The translations under genes were made by a program, and so were the position numbers. A stretch of DNA of 43,494 bases, from positions 1-43,494 of the forward strand of contig CAMLOU010000015.1 in NCBI GenBank assembly GCA_946481735.1, given 5' to 3'. The notes beneath the pieces are model-generated. The model ran no database searches, was not told the origin of the DNA, and was given only the letters and a program-made list of their open reading frames with translations. The DNA comes from an uncultured Cellvibrio sp. (GTDB taxonomy: Bacteria; Pseudomonadota; Gammaproteobacteria; Pseudomonadales; Cellvibrionaceae). Shown in pieces: positions 1 to 7,058 of the stretch (position 1 is the stretch's first letter; every line of letters starts with the position of its first letter).

Positions 1-65
1 ACGCGCTCCCATTGCCTGATCCTTTACCTTTCCACCACCTCATTCCGAGCAATGGTGAACAAATG

Positions 66-103
66 GTTGACTTAATTAAACCACTGTGATTAATTAAGTC
101 AAC
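66..103. promoter_or_regulatory. Operator-like perfect inverted repeat upstream of the MFS gene
   Basis: Two perfect 14-bp arms (GTTGACTTAATTAA at 66-79 and its complement at 90-103) are separated by 10 bp. A third copy of the core half-site TTAAGTCAA lies at 151-159, 38 bp before the chosen start of the transporter gene. No T-run follows the right arm, so a repressor or activator site is more likely than a terminator. The cognate regulator is not in the window as far as I can tell. Confidence 0.6.
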
Positions 104-150
104 TGTTTTATTGCCGTGTTGACCCGCGCCTGCGTTCGACCATCACACGG

Positions 151-159
151 TTAAGTCAA
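151..159. promoter_or_regulatory. Third TTAAGTCAA half-site
   Basis: The 9-bp core of the palindrome at 66-103 is repeated here in the same orientation as its right arm. It sits between the palindrome and the MFS start, where a bound protein could control transcription. The match is seen directly; the binding role is inferred. Confidence 0.45.
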
Positions 160-196
160 TAAATAAGCAAAACCAATAATAATGAGGGTCACTGAT

Positions 197-1414
197 ATGC
201 TCCGTCACGGACACCAACAACTCAGGCTAATCAAGTGGCTCACCTATCTGATGTTTTTGATGTTTGCCATGACGACAGACGCGGTCGGTGTCATCATCCC
301 CCAAATTATCAAGGAATTCGGGCTTACACTCACACAGGCAAGTGCTTTCCATTATGCGCCCATGATCGCTATCGCATTAAGTGGGATATTGTTCGGTTTT
401 CTGGCAGACCGCTTTGGCCGCAAGACAACCATTATTATTGGTCTCACCTTGTTTGCTCTCGCCTGCACCTTGTTTATCGTCGGCACCACTTTTGAGTTTT
501 TTGTTGCACTACTACTGCTTTCCGGTTGCGCCATAGGCATATTCAAAACGGGTGCGCTGGCATTAATTGGCGATATTTCCACATCCACCAAAGCGCACAC
601 CGCCACAATGAATGCGGTCGAGGGATTTTTCGGCGTAGGTGCGATTATCGGGCCGGCCATCGTAGCTTATTTACTGACGGCGGGGGTCTCATGGAAATAT
701 CTATACCTGTTCGCCGGTATCATCTGCGTACTACTGATTATCACAGCCAGCCTTGTTAAATATCCACAGACCAAACAGACAGCGTATGCACCCATTGATC
801 TAGGGCGCACATTTAGGATGTTTAGCGATCCGTATGCGCTAGGTTTTTCTTTGGCTATTGCACTCTATGTGGCAACAGAAGTAGCCATCTACGTGTGGAT
901 GCCGACATTTCTTGCGGATTACAAGGGTTCTATGACCTGGCTTGCAACATGGGCCTTGACCATTTTCTTTATTTTGCGCGCCTCAGGACGATTTCTAGGT
1001 GCCTGGGTATTGACCAAATTGTCCTGGACGCTGGTGATGATGGTATTCAGCGGAGCTATATTCCTGTGCTTTCTGGGTAGCATGCTTGGCGGCGTAAGCT
1101 ATGCCGTATTTCTGTTGCCCTTATCGGGTCTATTTATGTCGATGATTTATCCAACCTTGAATTCAAAGGGAATCAGTTGTTTTCAAAAAAACGAGCACGG
1201 CACTGTGGCCGGGGTAATTCTGTTTTTCACTGCAGTTTCCGCTGCACTGGGGCCACTGTTAATGGGTGCAGTTGGTGATCTTTTTGGTCACGTCCGTTAC
1301 GGCTTTATCCTGGCGACAGGTTTTGCCGGCTTACTCTTTTTGGCAATGCTGTTCAATCATGTACGCGAACCGGCAGCTAACGCTTTAAAAATGGCAGATG
1401 AAACAGAATACTAA
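197..1414 (+). CDS. MFS transporter
   Basis: This encodes an inner-membrane major facilitator superfamily permease of 405 residues, the usual size for a 12-helix member. The typical loop 2-3 signature is visible as GFLADRFGRKTT after the second helix, and a second weaker copy of this kind of region follows the mid-protein loop. I chose the ATG at 197 rather than the in-frame ATG at 182 because GAGGG lies 8 bases before it, while 182 has no ribosome binding site. The substrate cannot be read from sequence; MFS proteins of this form often carry aromatic acids, sugar acids or other organic acids. It is monocistronic, convergent with rsmJ 22 bp downstream, and is preceded by an operator-like palindrome, so it is probably induced by its substrate. 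Confidence 0.85.
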   Translation: MLRHGHQQLRLIKWLTYLMFLMFAMTTDAVGVIIPQIIKEFGLTLTQASAFHYAPMIAIALSGILFGFLADRFGRKTTIIIGLTLFALACTLFIVGTTFEFFVALLLLSGCAIGIFKTGALALIGDISTSTKAHTATMNAVEGFFGVGAIIGPAIVAYLLTAGVSWKYLYLFAGIICVLLIITASLVKYPQTKQTAYAPIDLGRTFRMFSDPYALGFSLAIALYVATEVAIYVWMPTFLADYKGSMTWLATWALTIFFILRASGRFLGAWVLTKLSWTLVMMVFSGAIFLCFLGSMLGGVSYAVFLLPLSGLFMSMIYPTLNSKGISCFQKNEHGTVAGVILFFTAVSAALGPLLMGAVGDLFGHVRYGFILATGFAGLLFLAMLFNHVREPAANALKMADETEY

Positions 1415-1436
1415 TCAGCTGAACTTACCGGGAAAA

Positions 1437-2267
1437 CTATAATTGTTCAGGTAGTTTTTTTAGCGCATAAATATCGTAGCGACTGGATTTCCCCTTCAGC
1501 TGATAAGAAGGTTCATGTGCGGATATTACCGGCGCTTTACGCGGCCGCTTAACCACAACCCGGTAGCGTGCCTTCACCAGACTTAACGCCAATAACTCAC
1601 CTGCGTCGTCATCTTTTCCTACCAGTGACTGAAACGCACGCATCTCTTTTTTTACATCTGCAGATTTTTCCCGCTCGGGAAACATAGGATCCATGTAGAT
1701 CACATCGGGCCGCTCAGCCTCATCCAGCCGGGTGAGATATTCGCGGCTGTCACCCGCTATCAATTCCATACGCTGCACAATCGCCAACAACGTTGGATCG
1801 GCAACTTGCGCGGCCTCATGAGCACGCTGCAGCCCGTCGTGCAGCAGCGCAAAAACTACCGGAGATCGTTCCAGTAACTGCACAGAGCAACCAAGCGTGG
1901 CCAGTACAAATCCGTCTTTTCCCAGGCCTGCCGTTACATCCAATACGCGTGGATAGACGCCCGTTTTGACCCCCACAGCCTTGGCAATCAATTGCCCTTT
2001 CCCACCGCCAAATTTACGCCGATGATCAACAGCTCCTTCCACAAACTCAGCGCGTATCGGCCCCGGTGCTTTGCGTCCCGTTTGTTGTAACGCAATGCCC
2101 TGTTCATTCAGAAGTAAAATGAACTCACTCTGCGTCAGCGCTTGTGGCTCTGCGTTGAGCAACAAGGGTTGTTGCAATTGATGAGCTAAGGCCGCTGCTT
2201 GTTCACGATAATGCTCATCGTTGCAAACAACAGGTAAACTACAGATAGCAAGTGGAATATCACTCAT
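1437..2267 (-). CDS. rsmJ: 16S rRNA (guanine-1516-N2)-methyltransferase RsmJ
   Basis: RsmJ uses S-adenosylmethionine to methylate N2 of G1516 in 16S rRNA of the small ribosomal subunit. The family is recognised by the SAM-binding loop DVTAGLGKDGFVLA and by the signature YMDPMFPER followed by KSA, both present. A KFGGGKGQ segment before the SAM loop is also typical. The open frame extends to 2330, but the ATG at 2267 (protein MSDIPLA) fits the length of the family (about 250-276 residues) better; no strong ribosome binding site distinguishes the two. It is a stand-alone housekeeping gene, convergent with the MFS gene. Confidence 0.9.
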   Translation of the reverse strand: MSDIPLAICSLPVVCNDEHYREQAAALAHQLQQPLLLNAEPQALTQSEFILLLNEQGIALQQTGRKAPGPIRAEFVEGAVDHRRKFGGGKGQLIAKAVGVKTGVYPRVLDVTAGLGKDGFVLATLGCSVQLLERSPVVFALLHDGLQRAHEAAQVADPTLLAIVQRMELIAGDSREYLTRLDEAERPDVIYMDPMFPEREKSADVKKEMRAFQSLVGKDDDAGELLALSLVKARYRVVVKRPRKAPVISAHEPSYQLKGKSSRYDIYALKKLPEQL

Positions 2268-2399
2268 AATATGGACCAGTGCGTAGCAGGGTGGGCCATT
2301 ATCCATCCTGCTCGCACTGAGGACAATCACCTCATGAAGAATCGCTGCGACATGTTGATCAGGTAGTCAATGTAAAGTCGATATTTGTTGGCGGTTTCT

Positions 2400-3029
2400 T
2401 TAACCTTTTGCCAGTTCAAAGGTAATGCGCTCGCGAACATCATAGGATTTAACCGGTGTGTCATTGACCATCCTGGGTTTGTATTTCCAGCGTTTAATCG
2501 CCTGGATAACACTGCTGTTAAAAATAGTTGAAGGAACCGCGTTGATGATCCGAATATTTTCGGTCGCCCCTGTTGGCGCCACGTCAAACATGACATCAAC
2601 ATAACCTTCAATACCGCGCGAGGATGCAGAGGTGGGGTAATTGGGTTGTACTTTAATAAATGGCATCGCCCGATCACCGAAAGAACCGTCAAGCTGAACA
2701 TCGATTTCCGGTTTGACAACCGTCAACAAACCCTGCGTTGTCGTTTTTACGTTTGGATCAACCGGGTCCAGTTCCGGCGCTTCCGGCGGTGTTGTTGGCG
2801 GCAGCGGCTTGACGGGCTTGTCCAACTTTTCATATCTGTTGTTAATGTCGGTGGATGCATCATTAATAAATGCTGTAATTGCCTCGTCGTCTTCCGGTTC
2901 AATAATGTCAACAAAATCTGTGTGTACCAACTGATGCATCAGATACAAAATCAACAAAGTCGCAGCAGATGCAGCCGGTAAAATTCCCAACAAACGTACA
3001 AACGGGTTGGCCAAGGTAAGTGTAGTCAT
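2400..3029 (-). CDS. TonB-like energy transducer / TonB C-terminal domain protein
   Basis: This 209-residue protein has one N-terminal membrane segment (about residues 15-35), a periplasmic stretch rich in proline and acidic residues (about 60-95), and a C-terminal TonB-type domain with PNYPTSASSRGIEGYVDV and the late WKYKPRM motif. Such proteins span the periplasm and pass energy or force from an ExbB-ExbD pair to outer membrane receptors, but no exbBD genes are nearby. The start at 3029 is supported by GAGGATC 8 bases upstream; the frame is open to 3065. It lies 105 bp downstream of the M56 peptidase gene, which also ends in a TonB-type domain, so the three genes here (BlaI-type, M56, TonB-like) probably act together. 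Its role as a genuine receptor energiser is uncertain. Confidence 0.8.
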   Translation of the reverse strand: MTTLTLANPFVRLLGILPAASAATLLILYLMHQLVHTDFVDIIEPEDDEAITAFINDASTDINNRYEKLDKPVKPLPPTTPPEAPELDPVDPNVKTTTQGLLTVVKPEIDVQLDGSFGDRAMPFIKVQPNYPTSASSRGIEGYVDVMFDVAPTGATENIRIINAVPSTIFNSSVIQAIKRWKYKPRMVNDTPVKSYDVRERITFELAKG

Positions 3030-3134
3030 AGGATGATCCTCATTAACAATGAAAAGGTTTAACAAATTCCGGGCATGACTTCCCCCGTCCCGGTACGGGC
3101 AAAAAAGCGGTAGGTTTAACGGGATAAAATCAGA

Positions 3135-4688
3135 TTATCGTCGTCGTTTTTCAGCGATGAGGGGTTGCTGGATCTGAAAGGTAAATACTTCTGTCACGCC
3201 TTCGATAATGACGGGAACGCCGTTGATAATCTGCGGATGGTAGCGGGACTTTTTTAAAGCGGTCAGTACAGCCTTGTCGAATACCTGGCGGGGTTGCGAT
3301 TGTAAAATACGCGGGGCAAAGATAGATCCATCCTCGGCGATGGAAAATGAAACGATAACTTCGCCCTCCGTCCCACGGTCCAGGGCATTGCGCGGATAGG
3401 TGGGGATCACCATCTCTGCCGGCATGTAGCCCTGCATCTGGATGAACGGTTGCGGAAGCTGCACAGGGCTGATGGACTGCCGTTCATTAGCGGGGCGCCC
3501 AAGATCACGGCTGGCAGTCACAATAAGTGCTTCCTGAGGCAGGCTGGGTGACTCTCCTACATGCAACTGTTGCTTTAATTGGCGCAAGGTGTCCGCATCC
3601 AGCCGATACACCGGTGTCGTACTTTTTTCTGCAGCAATGGGTGTGGCATCATTGCCAGCAACATTCGACAAGTGAATCTTTAAAACCTGCGCCATCAACG
3701 TCTGCTGTATCGGCATGAGTTGCAAACTGGCCAGGGGCAAGAGCAACATCAGCAATGCCAACACCCAATATTGTCTTGCTTCCGGCGTGGCGTTGTTGCG
3801 CTCGCGACGGCGATCCAGAATGGCTTCTATGCGATAAAACACCGGCGAATGTCCTGCCATGGGCAACGCCGGTTCGGGAGGATTTTTTTCTGCCTGCGCC
3901 ATGGCCAGCAGATTCTCCGCGTAAACAATTTCTTTGTTACGCAGCTGCCAGTTGTTATGCAAACGGTAGATATAGTCATCACAAGCAATTTCGGCGTAGT
4001 GATACAAGCGGCTTGCCAACCACCACACCGGGGGTAAAAACCAGAAAAACGCGCAACACAGTTTCACCAGCAGCATGGTTAGCCAATCGTAGCGCGCCAC
4101 ATGCCCCAACTCATGTAGCAGCACGGATAATTTACGTTCGCTACTCCAATGATTCGCTGCCGTGGGCAACATAATGACCGGGCGAAAAACACCCCACATT
4201 TGCGGCGAATTCACCGCAGTGCTGGAGAGCAAAGTCACTTGGCCAGCCACGTCCATCTCTTCACATAACTCAGCCAGGATCTGCTGCAATTCACTATTGT
4301 CACAGGGCTTTGCCCGACGGGTTTGCAGTGCAACCCCGAAAATCCCGAGCAGTAAATAAAATAACAGCCAGAACAAGCCCAGTGAATAAAGCGCTACTGT
4401 CACTAGCAAATTTTCGGAATCGCTGAACCAGTTAGCTATGTCATACAGTGCATTTAAAACAGGCGATGTTTGTTCAGCAAAAGGGATTACCTGCCACTGA
4501 ATCTCCGGCAAAAAACTGAATAATAATAGGAGCAATAATAACGCCAGCAGACCACTCGCCAGCCAGAAGTGTTGCAGGGCGGCGGACTTTTTGCGTAGCA
4601 AAAATAATCCGGCGGCAACAATGAGGATGATCAATAACGGCTTGATCAGCAACAGTGTCAGTATGCTTAATGCACTTTCTGTGGCCAT
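3135..4688 (-). CDS. M56 family (BlaR1/MecR1-like) membrane metallopeptidase with C-terminal TonB domain
   Basis: A 517-residue inner-membrane protein. Four hydrophobic segments are visible (about 8-30, 42-60, 95-120 and 203-226, with another near 306-325). The zinc-peptidase motif HELGH is at residues 192-196, followed by ARYDW, and a third ligand candidate sits in AEIACDD (E233). In BlaR1 and MecR1 such a domain cleaves a BlaI-type repressor after an extracellular signal. Here the C-terminal penicillin-sensing domain is absent; instead residues about 425-510 form a TonB-C-type domain (IPTYPRNALDRGTEG, then late YHPQIINGVP). It is 16 bp downstream of the BlaI-type gene, so the two are very likely co-transcribed. 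The natural signal is unknown. Confidence 0.85.
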   Translation of the reverse strand: MATESALSILTLLLIKPLLIILIVAAGLFLLRKKSAALQHFWLASGLLALLLLLLLFSFLPEIQWQVIPFAEQTSPVLNALYDIANWFSDSENLLVTVALYSLGLFWLLFYLLLGIFGVALQTRRAKPCDNSELQQILAELCEEMDVAGQVTLLSSTAVNSPQMWGVFRPVIMLPTAANHWSSERKLSVLLHELGHVARYDWLTMLLVKLCCAFFWFLPPVWWLASRLYHYAEIACDDYIYRLHNNWQLRNKEIVYAENLLAMAQAEKNPPEPALPMAGHSPVFYRIEAILDRRRERNNATPEARQYWVLALLMLLLPLASLQLMPIQQTLMAQVLKIHLSNVAGNDATPIAAEKSTTPVYRLDADTLRQLKQQLHVGESPSLPQEALIVTASRDLGRPANERQSISPVQLPQPFIQMQGYMPAEMVIPTYPRNALDRGTEGEVIVSFSIAEDGSIFAPRILQSQPRQVFDKAVLTALKKSRYHPQIINGVPVIIEGVTEVFTFQIQQPLIAEKRRR

Positions 4689-4704
4689 ACCTGCCTCTCA
4701 TTTA

Positions 4705-5091
4705 TTATTGCTTTTTGGCTTTCTCGATCGCGGCTTTTAACTCGGTAATTTCTGCCTCGCTCAATTGCTGCTTGTTCATTCCCAGCAGCGCATTGACGGC
4801 GGCAACCGTTGAGCCATCGAAAAACGTCTTGATCAATTTTTGTAATGCATTGGCGCGCGCCTCGCTGCGTTCAACAACAGGGAAATAAATGTAGCGCGGC
4901 CCGTCTTCCCGGTAAGCGACTAATTTCTTTTCCACCAATTTGGCGATCAATGCACGTACAGCAGAATAACTCGGTGGGTCAGGAATAGCTGAACGAACAT
5001 CCTGGGCAGAGAGCTCGCCCCGCTCAAAGAGGGCATCCATAATCTGGCGTTCGCGCCGACTGAGCTGATTGTGCAAGGGATCTTTTGCCAT
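4705..5091 (-). CDS. BlaI/MecI/CopY family transcriptional repressor
   Basis: A 128-residue penicillinase-repressor-family protein: an N-terminal winged helix (LSRRERQIMDALFERG, then SYSAVRALIAKLVEKK as the recognition-helix region) and a C-terminal dimerisation part. In this family the dimer binds GTGCTA-type palindromes and is inactivated when the partner M56 peptidase triggers cleavage. The start is supported by GGAAAGG just upstream. Three 18-bp palindromes lie immediately upstream (5122-5201), so it is very probably autorepressed and controls the M56 gene behind it. Whether it also controls the divergent reductase gene is not clear. Confidence 0.92.
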   Translation of the reverse strand: MAKDPLHNQLSRRERQIMDALFERGELSAQDVRSAIPDPPSYSAVRALIAKLVEKKLVAYREDGPRYIYFPVVERSEARANALQKLIKTFFDGSTVAAVNALLGMNKQQLSEAEITELKAAIEKAKKQ

Positions 5092-5121
5092 AACCTTTCC
5101 ATCAATGTGATTCAGTGAAGA

Positions 5122-5139
5122 GTGCTAATTTTCTAGCAC
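5122..5139. promoter_or_regulatory. BlaI-type operator 1
   Basis: GTGCTAATTTTCTAGCAC, an 18-bp palindrome with identical 6-bp outer arms. It is the copy nearest to the repressor gene, 31 bp before its start codon, in the expected 5' untranslated region. The family link is from known BlaI/MecI operators that contain palindromic TACA/TGTA or, in some groups, GTGCTA-type arms; which applies here is inferred from proximity. Confidence 0.75.
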
Positions 5140-5140
5140 C

Positions 5141-5158
5141 ATGCTAAAAAATTAGCAC
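5141..5158. promoter_or_regulatory. BlaI-type operator 2, overlapping the predicted -10
   Basis: ATGCTAAAAAATTAGCAC, with one arm changed from GTGCTA to ATGCTA. It begins 19 bp from the start of operator 1, so the two are on nearly the same helical face after about two turns. It covers the predicted minus-strand -10 element (5149-5154), a position where binding would block RNA polymerase. Confidence 0.75.
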
Positions 5159-5176
5159 CGATAAAATATAAGTCAA
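5149..5176 (-). promoter_or_regulatory. Predicted sigma-70 promoter of the BlaI-type/M56 operon
   Basis: On the minus strand TTGACT (5171-5176) is followed after 16 bp by TAATTT (5149-5154). The -10 lies inside operator 2 and the -35 lies between operators 2 and 3. This is a prediction by eye; the layout supports autorepression. Confidence 0.5.
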
Positions 5177-5183
5177 GCGCCTT

Positions 5184-5201
5184 GTGCTAAAAATTTAGCA
5201 C
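5184..5201. promoter_or_regulatory. BlaI-type operator 3
   Basis: GTGCTAAAAATTTAGCAC, a near-perfect palindrome starting 43 bp from operator 2. It lies upstream of the predicted -35 of the repressor operon and 164 bp before the start of the plus-strand reductase gene, so it might also affect divergent transcription. Confidence 0.72.
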
Positions 5202-5364
5202 CCTCCTATAGCCGGTGGGGCATCTAATTGATTAATAAGCACTTTTTCTTAAAGCTGCCAGAACGGAATAGCGCAGATGCGCGTCGATAAGGCACGGAGT
5301 GCCGAAGGCGGCTATGCTTATCAAGAAGCAGCATGATGAACGTGAGCTGTTATCAGGAGCGGAT

Positions 5365-6108
5365 ATGCCAAATTGGTTAACTGGCACCATTGTAGAGCGA
5401 CATCAATGGAACAATCGCCTCTGTTCCCTGCGGTTGTTGTTGGATTTACCCGAATTTGAAGCCGGTCAGTTTGTTAATCTGGGGCTGGAGATCAACGGCA
5501 AAATGGTCACTCGTCCCTACTCTCTGGTGAACCCGCCCGGCAAACCTGTCCAGGAAATCTTCTTTAATCGTGTAACAGGCGGCCTGTTGTCGCCACGTTT
5601 ATTTCAACTGCAACCGGGCGACAAGGTGATCAGCAGCCCCAGAGCCGGGGGCTTTTTTGTCCTGTCACTGGTACCAGCAGCCCAACAACTGTGGCTGTGT
5701 GCCACCGGCACAGCGCTGAGCCCGTTCCTGTCCATGTTGCGCACCGTTGACCCCTGGGAAAGCTTTGAACAGGTGATACTTATCCACGGGATACGTGACC
5801 ATAGTGAGATGGCACACCACAAGGAATTGGAACACATCAAGCAATCGCATTCGCAGCAATTCCATTATTTTTATTCTGTTACCCGGGAAGCGGATACACC
5901 GCATTTTACGCAACATATTCCGGATCTTTTATTAAGCCATGAAGTGGAAAATCTGTTGGACTTAACCCTGACTGCAAACAACGCCCAGGTCATGTTGTGT
6001 GGTAATAGCGGTATGGTCAACAGCTGCCTTTCGGTGTTAACCGAACGCGGCCTTAAACGGAATGAGCGTCGCGATCCAGGCCAAATTACCATTGAAATCT
6101 ATCAATGA
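5365..6108 (+). CDS. fpr: Ferredoxin-NADP reductase (Fpr type)
   Basis: A 247-residue flavoprotein that moves electrons between NADPH and ferredoxin or flavodoxin. The FAD-binding motif RPYSLVN and the nucleotide-binding loop CATGTALSPFLSML are present, followed by the CGNSGM motif typical of the NADP domain. The end (ITIEIYQ) lacks the usual final tryptophan seen in many bacterial Fpr proteins. The start at 5365 is chosen because AGGAG ends 5 bases before it and the resulting length matches the family; the frame is open to 5299. It lies 174 bp before the hydroxylase gene, in the same direction. It could supply electrons to the diiron enzymes encoded next, but a general role in oxidative-stress defence is just as possible. 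Confidence 0.88.
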   Translation: MPNWLTGTIVERHQWNNRLCSLRLLLDLPEFEAGQFVNLGLEINGKMVTRPYSLVNPPGKPVQEIFFNRVTGGLLSPRLFQLQPGDKVISSPRAGGFFVLSLVPAAQQLWLCATGTALSPFLSMLRTVDPWESFEQVILIHGIRDHSEMAHHKELEHIKQSHSQQFHYFYSVTREADTPHFTQHIPDLLLSHEVENLLDLTLTANNAQVMLCGNSGMVNSCLSVLTERGLKRNERRDPGQITIEIYQ

Positions 6109-6282
6109 TCCCTCTTCTATTACCGCGCTTTGCCCGTTGAGTATCAACAGCTAAAACCTTCGGTATTGTTTTTCCGCCCGGTTCATAAATTAACGAAAAA
6201 GATTTGACCCCTACCCACAGACTGCGCAGTATAGGCACGCATTACGCCAGTGAACGGCGATCATTTTTTCAGGGTTGGTTTT

Positions 6283-7041
6283 ATGCGCGAATTTTTCCTG
6301 ACAGCTTCGGCATGGCAGATTGTAATAGCCGGAACGGTATTTTTTGCCAGCATCTACCTCATTTATGGGTGCCTGACCCGGTTGCTGACTGAACGTCTCC
6401 TGCCTGCATGGGGCATCGGCCAAAAGCTCGACCCCCGGCCGCTCACCAAAGGACAATGGCAACGTGAAGTCGGATTGTCTTTATTATCTATCCTGATTTT
6501 TGGTGTGGGCCTATTGCTGCCCTGGGGCTTTCTGCAGCTTGGTTGGGTAAACCTTGCTCTTGAGCCATCCGTCATGCAGGTTATCCTGGAAATACTCGCC
6601 CTGTTATTATGGAATGAAGTGCATTTTTATATTACCCACCGTTTGTTGCATACGCCTTGGTTAAGGCAATTCCATCTCGCCCATCATCGCTCGGTGGTGA
6701 CTACACCCTGGTCTACTTATAGCTTCCATCTGGTGGAAGCCATGTTGTTGGGCAATGTGATTGTGTGGCCCATGTGGGTACACGATTTCAGCATTGCTGC
6801 ACTGATTACCCTGCCCTTATTGAGTTTATTGTTCAACAGTATTGGCCACTCAAATTATGATGTGTATCCGCAAGGTACCAGTCCATGGTTTCAGGCAAGC
6901 CGACGTCATCACCTGCACCACGCCTGCTTCAAGGGTAACTTCGGTTTTATGTTTGCTTTTATGGATCGCCTGTTGGGCACCAGCCTTCCTGATGACGCTG
7001 CCGCATCACAGCTTGAAAAATGGCACGCTCGTCAATCGTAA
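6283..7041 (+). CDS. Fatty acid hydroxylase / sterol desaturase superfamily membrane protein
   Basis: A 252-residue integral membrane diiron enzyme of the fatty acid hydroxylase superfamily. The histidine clusters that bind the two irons are visible in order: HFYITHRLLH, then FHLAHHRS, then HSNYD and RRHHLHH near the C-terminus. Four hydrophobic segments surround them. Members insert oxygen into or desaturate lipid chains, sterols or carotenoids using external electrons; the substrate here is unknown. I chose ATG 6283, with AGGG 8 bases upstream, over GTG 6250. It is 17 bp before the ketosynthase fusion gene and almost certainly in the same operon, so it may modify the product of that enzyme. 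Confidence 0.88.
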   Translation: MREFFLTASAWQIVIAGTVFFASIYLIYGCLTRLLTERLLPAWGIGQKLDPRPLTKGQWQREVGLSLLSILIFGVGLLLPWGFLQLGWVNLALEPSVMQVILEILALLLWNEVHFYITHRLLHTPWLRQFHLAHHRSVVTTPWSTYSFHLVEAMLLGNVIVWPMWVHDFSIAALITLPLLSLLFNSIGHSNYDVYPQGTSPWFQASRRHHLHHACFKGNFGFMFAFMDRLLGTSLPDDAAASQLEKWHARQS

Positions 7042-7058
7042 ATTATTAAGGACAACTT

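Noticed and set aside
2327..2719. 130-residue minus-strand ORF overlapping the TonB-like gene
   Set aside because: It overlaps in another frame a gene with a clear TonB-C domain and a good ribosome binding site, and its own sequence has no domain or signal I recognise.
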